NCBI GenBank assembly: GCA_004009845.1
Contig: RMBW01000001.1
Coordinates: 496,001-560,000, forward strand
Reading direction: 5' to 3'
From: Davidsoniella eucalypti
Taxonomy: Eukaryota > Ascomycota > Sordariomycetes > Microascales > Ceratocystidaceae
DNA length: 64,000 bases
Positions 52,369-62,512 of the stretch are shown here, in pieces. The first letter of the stretch is position 1. Every line of letters starts with the position of its first letter. Below the pieces are notes generated by a model. That model did no database searches. It was not told the origin of the DNA and saw only the letters and a list, made by a program, of their open reading frames with translations. The translations under genes were made by a program, and so were the position numbers.

Positions 52369-52829
52369 TGTGAAAGTTGATGTGATGGTTGTACATGATA
52401 AATGAAAAGAAAAAAAAATTAGAAGAAAACGAAGATCTGCGAAGGCGGATAAAGTGTCAGCGAAAAATTAGGTGAAATATTGCAATGAGGTTTAATGGCG
52501 GGGTGTTTTTTTTCCCGCTGTATTAGGAAAACGCGGGGCGTTTTTATTTATTTTTACTAGGTAGCGTTTGTAATCTAGTTTGCGATATGTGCTAAATTTT
52601 TCGAAGGCCCCTCCCCCCATAAGCCCAAGACAGGCTATCGAGTCCTCATAGCATATTCTTCAAGGGCCAGTGGCAATTAACTCCCTACTAAACGCAAGAG
52701 AATAGAGCCTTCTGTAGCATTATGCGCCTAGAAGGCCGTAAAAGAAGCGAGAGATACGTACCATGTATCATCTCGATATGATATTACGATACAGTGTGCG
52801 GTTGTCACTTGCTTCTCATCACGGGATTT
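52369..52829. other. intergenic region: zpr1 promoter and 3' region of the Rpr2-family gene
   Basis: About 460 bases. The part next to zpr1 is purine-rich on the plus strand, that is pyrimidine-rich in the sense of the minus-strand gene, as usual for fungal promoters. T-rich runs lie near 52,505-52,555. No gene is seen. Confidence 0.5.
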
Positions 52830-53573
52830 CTATTTCTTCATCATGAAATCAGCAAGGCTCAGACCACCAGACGGCTTCTTTTGGCTGCTAGCCAAAAGGG
52901 CTTGCAAACCGCCATTTTTGCCTTTCTTGCGTTTCTTGTTCGTTGTTGAAGCTGTAGCTTGTGTCGATGGATTATCATTGTTGCTGTTATTGGCCAAAGC
53001 CGGTGACGCAGACGGTTGCGTTTTAGCCTCAGCGTTCTGCTCCCTAGCCCCAGAAGCCAAGCCCTTGCTATCATTGATCTCAGTTTGTTTGTTCCTCTTT
53101 TTCAATGGTTTGAAACGTAACGAGGCTGGCGGTAGAGGAAGCTGGGCTTTAGTGAATGAAAAGCAACGTCGACATTTGGATATCTTTCTAGGCCCTTCTC
53201 TCTCTTTATTTTTGGGTATATCTTGAGGTTGAGCCGAATGTTTGTTAAATTTCTGCTTCTTCGACTTCTGCGCCGCTTTCCGTAGTCTTGATATCTTCTT
53301 TGATGAAAGATGCGCAATGCCAGATTCGATGTTGAGACTGCTTCCAATTCCAGGTATCAGCATATGCCCACAGCCTGTGCACACATGTTGCTCGTCGATT
53401 TTGGTTACTGGTATGCTATATTGGTCCAGAACTTCACTACGTCGTCGCATCGCAATTGCTGATGTTTCGGGTGAGGATTTGGCCATTATATAGGCAGCAT
53501 CTGTCAGAAAGTTGATGCGTTCCTGTAGTCCAGGGACAATATAAGGAGTAGCTGTGGCTGATAGATGCGACAT
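52830..53573 (-). CDS. RNase P/MRP protein subunit of the Rpr2/Rpp21/Snm1 family
   Basis: A single exon of 247 residues starting at the ATG at 53,573; the frame is open a little further upstream but without ATG. The N-terminal helical segment (about 10-50, with NFLTDAAYIMA) is typical of this family, followed by a zinc-ribbon: C65-x2-C68 and C134-x2-C137 (CTGC and CRRC). These proteins bind the RNA of RNase P (5' maturation of tRNA) or RNase MRP (rRNA processing) in the nucleolus. The two Cys pairs are about 65 residues apart, more than in human Rpp21, because of a Lys/Arg-rich insertion at about 92-132. The C-terminal third is low-complexity and ends in a short conserved-looking tail (GGLSLADFMMKK). 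I cannot say whether it is the RNase P (Rpr2) or the MRP (Snm1) form. Confidence 0.85.
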   Translation of the reverse strand: MSHLSATATPYIVPGLQERINFLTDAAYIMAKSSPETSAIAMRRRSEVLDQYSIPVTKIDEQHVCTGCGHMLIPGIGSSLNIESGIAHLSSKKISRLRKAAQKSKKQKFNKHSAQPQDIPKNKEREGPRKISKCRRCFSFTKAQLPLPPASLRFKPLKKRNKQTEINDSKGLASGAREQNAEAKTQPSASPALANNSNNDNPSTQATASTTNKKRKKGKNGGLQALLASSQKKPSGGLSLADFMMKK

Positions 53574-54322
53574 GATGAAAAAAAGAAACGACAAGACAGA
53601 TATTCGATGTTAAAGCTTGATAAGACGTGTTGGTCGTGGTTTCTCTTGCGTCAAAGTATTGACTGACATAATTTTTATGGGACTATCATTAGGGTTGATT
53701 ACTCAGCCACATGTATGCTCACGGAGTTGATTTAATATGCCGAGATTGAAATGGAAAAAGATAAAAATCAAGATTTGTTACAAGATAGTCTATAAAATTG
53801 AACCGTATTTCCCTCATTGTTACATTACAGATCGTGGCGTCTCGTGCCATTGGCATGATTATCACTCGTTATTCATAACATTATGCATGTCCAATGTTTG
53901 TAAGCCAAAGTGGCCTCACGAGGCCATTCCGAACAGATAGATGACTTTAATTGATGCCGCCCAGATCTACCATAGTTAAAAGCAGCGCGTGACAAAAGAA
54001 ACGATAAAGAGATAAAAAAGAAAGAATGATTGATTGGGGAATGTCAGCCAACGTACCGATTACGTGGGTGGAAATGTGAGTGATTAGAATAGAATTGAAA
54101 GTGCAAAGATGAGGTCTCGAAGAAGAAAGAAATAGGAAAAAAGTAAAAATAGAGATAAAAATGAAAAGAATGAACAGGGACACAAGACTATGTTGGTCTT
54201 GGTAATGCGGATGAAAGTTTATAAGCCATTAGAAGCAGATGCCGCCAAATTCGCCTGGAAGTCATAACCCCATAGCCAGAAAAAAATGAATAGCAGAACA
54301 AATCAACACAGAAAGCCGTCGA
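53574..54322. other. intergenic region: promoter of the Rpr2-family gene and 3' region of the phosphatase gene
   Basis: About 750 bases without a supported gene. Positions 54,110-54,180 are a long purine tract on the plus strand, so pyrimidine-rich in the direction of the minus-strand gene downstream. Small frames at 53,737-53,940 and 53,947-54,183 are low-complexity and not supported. Confidence 0.5.
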
Positions 54323-55677
54323 TTACAAGAAATAATCACTGGGGCCTTTCCTGTTTGATGGCACATACCGTTGGTTATCGGGAACGGCCATGAAGATGTC
54401 GAAGTTTGGAACTAGATTATTGCCAACTGTCATGATGGAAGCAACATTACCACAGCGGTAACAGTAGTTTGGTGCAGACCAAACAGTCACAACCGACTTT
54501 TCATCGAAGTGGTACTATAATCAAGTTAGAATATGAGTGGTAAAGAATAAGGCAGTTACTGTTTCTCACGAACCTTGTAGCCTTCGTTGACCAGTTGATG
54601 GGCACGTGCAATTGTTCTAAGGCCATTCACATGGTTGAACTCGGTAGCAACGCGATCACCAAATAGCCAACCAGCACCTCTTGGACTTACTGCCCAAGTT
54701 TCGACGTCATCAGGGTCTGACCATACCAGGTCACAAAAAGCCCCCTCATGGGGAATTTCTTGTGCACGAGCAACAACACGTATTTGGTCGATAGTACGGA
54801 TTTCAGGACTTAAGCCACCATGGACGCAGAGGATATCACCGTCTACGATGGCGGCAAGGACTAGGAAGTCAAAAACGTGGCTGCAAGCTTTCCAAACAGA
54901 AGCGTTGCCATATTTTTGTTGGCATTCCTCGTAGAAGCCATATACCTGTGTGATTTGGCGAGACTCATGATTACCTCTGACAAGTATGATTTGATCAGGG
55001 TACCTAATGAAGTATGTTAGTGCCGAATGGTGATAGGATAGTTGATGATTTTGAGATTCGACTCACTTGGCCTTGAGACACATGAGTAGGGTAAATGTCT
55101 CTAGACTGAAGTAACCTCTGTCAACGAAATCACCGAGGAAGATGAATCTGTTGCTGACGGACTGTGCACCAGTAGTGACTTCAGCGGAAGTCTCTGTAGT
55201 CATTGGAGTCTCGCCATTTTGTTCATCAGCAGAGTTGGCGTTTCCATTTCGGATATTCTTTTTCAACTCAGGGTCTGTAATCTCGGCTGGGGGCTGTAAA
55301 TCATCATGTTTGATAAGGGTGCTTGGAGCCTGTGGCGATTTCTCTCCAGGCATGCCGCCAGCGACACGGAAGAGCTCGAGGAGGTCGTAGAACTGGCCAT
55401 GAATGTCACCGCATATCGTGACAGGAGTGCACACTGGCTGGATGTTAGATTCTAGAAGTGTATGTTAGTATATATATGTTTTCGACTTTAATTTACTCAT
55501 AGAATCGGATCACATACCCTCCATCAGTACCTCCTTGACCATTTCACACAACTCCTTCATAATGCGTTCAGGTAGATAATGGCATTTTTTGGCCTCTTCA
55601 AGCCATTCATCCAGGCCAGAGTTGGCAGACAAAACTGCCGGGCCTGGCTTGGGAACATTAATATCAATGCTGGCCAT
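54323..55677 (-). CDS. sit4: SIT4/PP6-type serine/threonine protein phosphatase catalytic subunit
   Basis: Four exons on the minus strand: 55,677-55,518, 55,451-55,067, 55,003-54,574 and 54,514-54,323. The introns are 66, 63 and 59 bp; all joins keep frame and give 388 residues. It is a PP2A-family metallophosphatase: GDIHG (68-72, metal ligands D69 and H71), GDFVDRG (160-166) and RGNHESRQ (catalytic N193, H194). The SPRGAGWLFG segment, the YRCG loop and the C-terminal DYFL (the carboxyl-methylated end in the family) are all present. AFCDLVWSDPDDVETWAVSPRG and the ESNIQPV start resemble PP6/Sit4 more than PP2A, PP4 or Ppg1. Sit4 acts in cell-cycle entry, TOR signalling and cell-wall integrity. 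Odd feature: about 65 extra residues (about 87-153), acidic and Thr/Pro-rich, sit between metal motifs 1 and 2, where animal PP6 has only a few residues. Confidence 0.93.
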
Positions 55678-55789
55678 GTTGTATGTAAAAATGAGATAAA
55701 AAACGAAGTTATTAAATGATAAGGGTGAAAAAAGTATGTTCGGTAGTCGTCGTTGCTAGGGGCGGGGTGTATTAAAACAAAGGATATAA

Positions 55790-56746
55790 TCAACCAAAGC
55801 GGGGCCGTTCTAATGAAACGGCACGAAAAGGCAAGCCTGCGTCACGGGTTCCGGCTCGGGCTCGTCGGGGTGGTGTTGAAGAGGGAGCGGGTGAGGTATG
55901 TCGAGAGCGTGAGCGTGAAGAGGTCTGGGGGAACGCAGACAGTGTATCTCGAGATATGGTAGGTAGCGAGCGGGGATCTGCAGAGGCAGACGAGACAGAT
56001 GGCGACAAGGTAGAGAAAGAAAGGGCAGCAGAAGCTGCAGCGTCGTCGTAATCGGGGAAAGGAACAACGTCGTCTTCGTCTTTGTCAGAAGCCTTCGACG
56101 AGACAGAAAAATCTGCACCGTAGGGGAGCTGGAGATGAACAGGCTCGTGACTGGGTCGTGTCTTGGATGGGCTTTGGCTAGTGAAAGGCTGCTGTTGAAA
56201 TGGCGGCTTTTCTAGGCGGCGGGGATCAGCACGGAAGCGGGCAGGGCCAGTCTGTGCGGCGATTATGGCAGAACGAGGCAGATCGGGCGTTGCGGGTTGG
56301 ACGGCAGGGAGGTTACGAGGGTCGAAGAAGGGATTGACCCGTGGATTAGTCGAGTCAATAGCGTTGCGCCGACGACGACTGGAGGTGGGAGTGATGGAAG
56401 CGGAAGCGGCAGTAGTGCTATTTGGGTCCTGGGCGGTGGTGCTATTGTGGCTGTAGCTAGTGGAAGCGTTGCCAGCAGTAGCAACGGTTATGGCAGCGAT
56501 ACTTGGGGGACGGCCAATGCGGACAAAACTAGGCGATCGACTCCTCGATGATGGGCCACGACGAGAAGGGCTGATGTGTCGAATGGTGCTGTTACTAGTG
56601 TAGAGACCGGGGCTAAGGCTGTTATTGTTGCTATATGTTCTGCAGGCTTGAACAGACTGTCCTACGCCGGGTGCTAGAGATGGTTCTGGCTGCGAGGCCG
56701 ACATTGACGGCTTGAAACCCTCACCTGGGCAGTGCCTATCCTCCAT
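55790..56746 (-). CDS. unrecognised Ser/Pro/Arg-rich protein
   Basis: A single open frame of 318 residues from the first ATG at 56,746; the frame stays open to 56,833 without another ATG, and a second ATG at 56,704 is an alternative start. The frame is long and more GC-rich than its flanks, which supports coding. The sequence is low-complexity and probably disordered: Ser/Pro/Thr/Arg-rich, with several RS or SPSRR-like patches (about residues 60-80 and 280-300), a short acidic patch DKDEDD near 225-230, and Ala/Ser runs. I recognise no domain, signal peptide or membrane span. Arg-Ser patches beside Pro suggest kinase or SR-protein-like sites, but this is only an impression. An upstream exon cannot be excluded. 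It lies only about 110 bp from the phosphatase start on the same strand, so the phosphatase promoter must overlap its 3' end. Confidence 0.65.
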   Translation of the reverse strand: MEDRHCPGEGFKPSMSASQPEPSLAPGVGQSVQACRTYSNNNSLSPGLYTSNSTIRHISPSRRGPSSRSRSPSFVRIGRPPSIAAITVATAGNASTSYSHNSTTAQDPNSTTAASASITPTSSRRRRNAIDSTNPRVNPFFDPRNLPAVQPATPDLPRSAIIAAQTGPARFRADPRRLEKPPFQQQPFTSQSPSKTRPSHEPVHLQLPYGADFSVSSKASDKDEDDVVPFPDYDDAAASAALSFSTLSPSVSSASADPRSLPTISRDTLSAFPQTSSRSRSRHTSPAPSSTPPRRARAGTRDAGLPFRAVSLERPRFG

Positions 56747-59697
56747 TATTTTTCTGCAGCGGGCTATGGGGAGGCCAATTCTCCCAAGGCTCTGCCGGAG
56801 CTCCAGCCTGAGATTAGCCGTGTGTTGAGTCACGTGCGGACGTAAAGTGCCAGGTCCTGCCAGCTGTAGGCAATGGCGGGACGCAGCGTATAGTGGCTTG
56901 TAGCTAGTGGCTGGCTAGCTGATGAAGATGCACCACTCTAGGAGTAGCACGATTGAGAAAATGCTAGGTTTCTAGGTCCAGGGCAACAAAGCAGGGCAAG
57001 CCAGAAGGGGTCTGGACAAAAAAAATTGAAACCAAAGCTCAGAGACAGGTGTAGGTTGTATGTGCAGTGTAGCGCAATGATCGGAAAGACGGCCTTGATG
57101 TAATAAGAAAACATATGGTGGCTGCGAATTTTTCAAGGTCGATGCTGGGCTGGCCAGGCCAAATATAGGCGATATGTATGACGAGAACTGGCGCAGAGGA
57201 ATAGAGACAAAGAAATCGGTTGTGTACAAATGCTTACTGCGTATGGGCTGTATATGGTATTTTGTATATGAGACTCTTATAGGGTGCTTATGGTGGCAGC
57301 AGTTCAGTATAGGAACGAGTGGCTTGGGCTATGTTGGGTTTAAGCTCCAGCCAGCCTGGCGTTTGCTGAAATCCCAACACCAACCAGTGCAAATTCCAAA
57401 GGGGGAAAAACAAGGAAGAAAAAAAAGAAGGGCACCCGGACCAGCTACTGGTGGAAAGGCAGCTTGAGCTGTACGGTCTGTAGTAGAATGATGAAGGAAA
57501 AGAAACTCTCGAGCTAGACGGCTACTGCAGCACTTTGTAGAGAGTGATGGCGGCGCCAGCAGACAGGTCGCAGTTGCAATACTGTCTTCTAGCCAGTCGA
57601 GCAAAAAAGGGGGCCAGCAGGCTACACAACAAGCTGGTTCGATAGTGACTGAGCTTAGTAGTGCCACCAGAAGATCACAGCCTAAGCTGTAAAGGCACAG
57701 TTGAATAATCGTAGACGGCAGCCACACCACCAAAATAAAGAACCAGGGAACGAAGATGAAAAATCAAGAATATACGAAGAAAGAGAGTGTAAAAGAGAGA
57801 CCAATGCTGTAGAAGCAGTGTTTAAGGCAAAAAAGGTTGGGCGTTTTGAGGCTTGCCAATAACCGAAGAATCACCAACAGTCTGCAAGAGCTCGGGGTTT
57901 TTGCGGACTATCAAATTGCATACAAGACCCGGAACTTGCTGCTGTAGTTGTAGACAAACGATAAAGCTCAAGAAGGACAAAGCAAAACAAAGCAGGTCCG
58001 CCTCTAGCTTAGTCTAATGGTCTTGTCGCCGGCTGGTGGAGTGCTTCTTATTTACATACGTTGCTTTCGAAATCCGATCCCTCAACGGCGGCTCTTTCGT
58101 CAAGGGTTCCAGTTTCTAGCTACTGCATGAAGTCAGGAGTTTCTATCTTTTTTATACAATTATTCTGTCCGAGATCCACACCACGTTCTCAATTATTTCT
58201 AGATAACAACACACCACTGATACCATATGCCATGTTCAGCCAGAACAGGCCAATAACCAATAACCAAATATTCATACATATACATACAACAGCAATATAT
58301 TTGTATATATACATAGTAATCGCCTAGCAAGGCCAGACCAAGCCCAACAACCCACAAGTCGGTTAGCATGGGCTGCCACAGGAAGAGGAAGTACGCCAGA
58401 AGAAGCAAGAACTTGCTTGGGCTGCTCCAGAAACAACAAGCCCACAACCCAACTAGGAAAGCTGCTAGTCAGGTACCTTGCTTTAACATAGTTCCAGTGC
58501 TGGCTGAAAAGCGCAAGCGCCTTGTTAGGTGGCTTGTTTATGATAGTGTCTCGAGTTTCTTCAAACACCGTTAAGTATGTCTAAGACCAAGTAGGCGTGG
58601 ACAGGTGGAAGTCAGAAAAAATGATATTAGCTACAGTTGTATAGCTAACCAGCTCGCCCGCCAACACACCACGACCCAATATTGTCAGCAATGCACGGCC
58701 ATCACTGGTCTACAGCAGATATACCCCTGATGTCAAGATGCACACCCCTCAGCCAAGCCCAACATCAACATCACATGCAGAAGGCATCACACCAAGTTTT
58801 GTTTCGTACCGAAGTACCACTGTTATCTATCGTTTCTGTTGCTACTAAGAGATAATATATTCTCTGTTAACCATCACCGGCTATGACTCCTGCGTCTTCC
58901 GCGCAGCCAGTATAGTATGTATCTTGCAGTACACCTGCAGCACACCTGCAGCACTGCAATTATACTCTGTGCATCAGTCGCATATCGCAGTTTGATCAAT
59001 CCTAGCTATAAACAAGCAGCGCTGTAGTCCGATATTGATCTCCGTGTTATCCCGCCTTACATCCTAGTCGATTAGCGGTTTTACGTGCGGTTGCTGTTAT
59101 GTATGTTAATATATGACTCTTCTGTATTTTAAGAAGGGGTTTAGTAGTAGCAACCAACCTGGTTACGGAGTGCAAACTTTTATAGTAATGAAAAAATGCA
59201 AAAATGCATCAACAATGGCCGATACTCATAGAAAATAAACAATGTAACCAAAATGGACTACTTAAGGTTTGTTAATTAGTAGTAAGTTTAACAGTTCAGT
59301 AACAAACTTATGTAGTTGAAAGTATGATTACGTCGAAAACTACATATATATATTTGACTTTCATCAAGGGTTCTCTCTATAGACCCTACATTCTAGCCTT
59401 GCAACTAACCCTAACTTAGGACACGTGTGTTGTTAAGTGGAATACACAGTGGAGCAGTTTCGGACTTGTTGACTTTACGCAAATTGAATATCATGACTAA
59501 AGCTTCAAATGCATGGCTGATAAATTGCAACCAAATTGGCGCAATCAACTATCCCGTATCAATTCGCCCATCGTTTGCCAATCCATTCTTTCTATTTCAT
59601 CTTACAATCTGCATTTCTACTTGTGTCTAGCTTTCTTTAATCAATTTGTCATCGATCTGACTCTATTCTCTGCAAGCTGTCGAGGCATCTGCCCACC
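56747..59697. other. long divergent intergenic region between the Ser/Pro-rich gene and upf3
   Basis: Nearly 3 kb with no supported gene. Frames of 97-134 codons near 57.2-57.7 kb and about 98 codons near 58.3-58.6 kb overlap on opposite strands and lack motifs, so I take them as chance or leader sequence. A TCACGTG word lies at 56,830-56,836. A short tandem repeat of ACACCTGCAGC lies near 58,929-58,951. A single AACCCTAA word occurs near 59,407, about 290 bp upstream of the upf3 start. A tRNA-like A-box phrase near 58,010 has no proper T-arm and is not called. Both genes may have long leaders. Confidence 0.5.
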
Positions 59698-61809
59698 ATG
59701 ACAACTTCGTCATCGACTAAGACGCTCCGCCCGGTCTCTTTAAATGCAACATCCTCCACCGTCAACGGAGCTGCGCAGCCAAGTCATGTGTCAACTAAAA
59801 GCTCCGGTCGGAGTGGCCGTTCTCGCAACCAACAGTCTGGTGTCATGATGAAAATCCGTCTTCTACCACCAGGCATGACTGCCGAGGAAGCCATTGGTAT
59901 CCTTCCATCAGAATGGCATGTTGGAGAGGGAAAAGTCGACCATTTCAGATACAATCCAGGAAAGGTATCAAATAGGTATGTTTGTTTACCGTTTCTTGCG
60001 CATCAAGTTCATGAAGACTAATAATGCTATAGACCAGGAAAGCCATCGCAAAGTTCCACCGCATATTTGCATCTCATCAAAGAAGATGATAACGCTGCTT
60101 TGAATGAATGTCTCAAGCATCTAGTCTGGGAAGATGCTGCTGATTCTTTCAATGACCCTTGTCTCCGCGCAAAGCCTTACCTTGAAAAGTCGGCATATCG
60201 CAAGAACCCTTCTGATAAGGAGTCTACCGATTCGCTGCAGGGAACTATCGATAAAGATACGGAGTTTATTGACTTCCTGACAAGTCTGACACAAATTGCC
60301 TCCAAAGAAAAGGAGGAGGACAAGTCTGTGAATCTAGTCGTTGAGAGCGAAAAGGTTACAGAAAAGGCTAGTGTTGTCACTCCTCTTGTCGAGTTCATGC
60401 GCGAGAAGCGTGATAAGGATAGAGACACTGCCACTTCTGGCAGAAATGGCCGCCATTCCAAGGCTGATAGCAAGTCATCTAAATCGAAGTCCGAAGATAA
60501 GAAACGATCACGCGACAAGGACCGCGACCGCGAGTCAGCCAGAGATAAAGACCACACGGACAAACCTTCGGAAAAAGTCAAGATTTTGAAGAAGACTTCT
60601 TCTACTACGGATGCCCCAACAGAAGTGTCTTCTAGAAAGGGCGCAAATAATAGTGCAGCAACCGGGACTACTGGGAGTAAATCTAAACGGGCCGAAATTG
60701 CAGCAGTAGCTCGCATTCTACAGCGCGAATTTGGCATGAGTCCTGGCGCAGCACATAGACGAGCACGCGCTGATGTCTCTGCCAAAGCCGAAAACAAAGC
60801 TGCAGCTGCAGCGTCGGCAGCTGCTTTACCAACAAATCGCCCAAATAGCCCTGTGGTAGATCGCAAAGAGGCTAAGAACGCCAGTGGATCTGCAGATACA
60901 GCAAAACTTGCTGATCAGGCTATTGCTAGCAATAGACGTGAGAATGGGCGTTCGAGAGGCCGTGGCAAAGGCAAGAGTGCCGAGTCTGATACCTCGAAAC
61001 CACAGCAACAAACACCTTCGAAGCCTATAATTCTTTTGAAAAAGAAGACTGACACTACACCAGCGACACCTAGCCCACTGTCGAACAGTGAGTCTTCCCA
61101 GAAGGTTAGCAATAAAGGCTCGGTTGAGAAAAGTACACCTGCGCCTTCTACAACTGCTACGCTTAATGGAGCTGGCTCAAGTAAGAGCAAACCCAACGAG
61201 AGGAAGGGTAAAGATCGCAAGTCCGAAAAGCCAGCTGTGAAGAGCTCCGGTGGTTCATCCGCCAATGGCATAACACAAGGCGCCACTCATGCTTTTGTGA
61301 AACATGTCAATGCTTCTCAAGGCATTAACGAATCTTCGCTACGAACTGCCTTGAGCTCATTTGGAGCTATAAACTCAATCGAAATCGATCGCCGAAAGGG
61401 CTTTGCCTATGTCGAATTTTCCCAACCCGAATCTCTAGTTTCGGCTGCTCGTGTAGGCCAGATATCAATTGGACAAGGCCATATCCAAGTTGTCGAGCGT
61501 AAGGATAAAAAGCTCAGTGCCCAGGGAGGGCCTACCGGTGGATCGGCAACGAAGAACCCTGATACGGCTAACGGCACACAAACCACCGAAAACACCAAGG
61601 CCGGAGCTCCCAAAGATGGCGATAAGGCTGAAAAGACCGAGAAGACCGAGAAGACGGGTAGCCGCCGGAGTCGTGGTCGTAGAGGTGGAGGTGGCGGTGG
61701 AAAGGCCAAGGAGGACAAGGACAACTCAGGCGACAAAGATAAGAATTCTAGAAGTAATGGCGGATCAAGCGCCAGTACTGTGGCTCATTCAGCAGCTGCT
61801 TCGGGCTGA
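59698..61809 (+). CDS. upf3: nonsense-mediated mRNA decay factor Upf3 with C-terminal RRM
   Basis: Two exons, 59,698-59,975 and 60,033-61,809, joined over a 57-bp intron (GTATGT donor, CTAAT branch) to 684 residues. Splicing completes the Upf3 domain (about 48-180): MKIRLLPPGMTAEEA, then SEWHVGEGKVDHFRYNPGKVSNRPGKPS across the junction, then AYLHLIKED, WEDAADSFNDP and QGTIDKDTEFIDFLTSL. Upf3 is the RNA-surveillance adaptor that binds Upf2 through this RNP-type domain. The middle is long, charged and Lys/Ser/Asp-rich with KDRD and KSKS repeats, likely disordered. At about 509-583 lies a second RNA-binding domain, a canonical RRM with RNP2-like AFVKHVN and RNP1 KGFAYVEF. The end is RGG-like (SRRSRGRRGGGGGG). 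The start has a good context (CACCATGA). The animal-type exon-junction-complex motif was not recognised. Confidence 0.92.
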
Positions 61810-62512
61810 AGAGGCACGAAAGCTATGAACAAACTACTACACCAAGCACAGGGGAGTTCCGAGCCTCATGATTCTCGAAAGAAGTCCAACAAGGTGAAAG
61901 CTGGCGGGTCGCGAAAGACCCATGCAAGTGTTCTGGCAAAGATCTAGAAGCGTTTGAGAAGAACCAGCCAGGGATCAACCCTAGTCTAAAATAGACTGAT
62001 AGTGTGTTGTTTTACAAAGGCTCGATGGGACAAAGTGCTTGTTTCCATGGGTTAAAAACATGATCATTGCATATGTTACTAATACTTGTTATCTGTGACT
62101 CCGTTAACATTCTTGTTTTTTCTTATCCGAATTAAGTTTGTTATGAGGTCGAGGGGGGCTGTATTGAAAAAAGCTCACTAGATAGAATTACTTATGTTTG
62201 TTAAGAAAGCTGGAAAAGAACAGGTCAAAACGGGTGTCATGGCGTTTAAAAAGTATGTTTATCAAACATTGACTCATGTAAACATGAAGTGTGACTTGAC
62301 ATTTGAAAGGCATATGGAAGGAACCGATATGTATTGCATTGACGAAGGGTTCTATAAATATATCTTGCTAACTATATATAGTTACAGATATTGTATGTAA
62401 GTATATATATCTGTACATATAAGCTTATAATCCCCGCACATGGTACCATCCAGTAAGTGATAGTCAAAATCTCGCCTCTCTATATCTACAGCAGGTGAAA
62501 ACTTGCCCACTA
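61810..62512. other. convergent intergenic region between upf3 and the PPOX-like gene
   Basis: About 700 bases between converging stop codons. The sequence becomes A/T-rich with TATATA runs near 62,350-62,430. It likely holds both 3' UTRs. The 68-codon frame at 62,194-62,400 is not supported. Confidence 0.5.

Noticed and set aside
57329..57733. 134-codon Cys/Leu/Pro-rich frame, minus strand
   Set aside because: Low-complexity, overlapped on the other strand, no motif; probably leader or intergenic sequence.
58000..58106. possible tRNA (TAGCTTAGTCTAATGG A-box phrase, TTCGAAATCC B-box-like phrase)
   Set aside because: The 7-bp acceptor stem does not form at the right spacing, and the putative T-arm has a 19-nt loop instead of 7.
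60177..60866. 229-codon frame, minus strand
   Set aside because: Antisense to the upf3 low-complexity region; Ser/Leu-rich content is the complement of the Lys/Asp/Ser coding strand.
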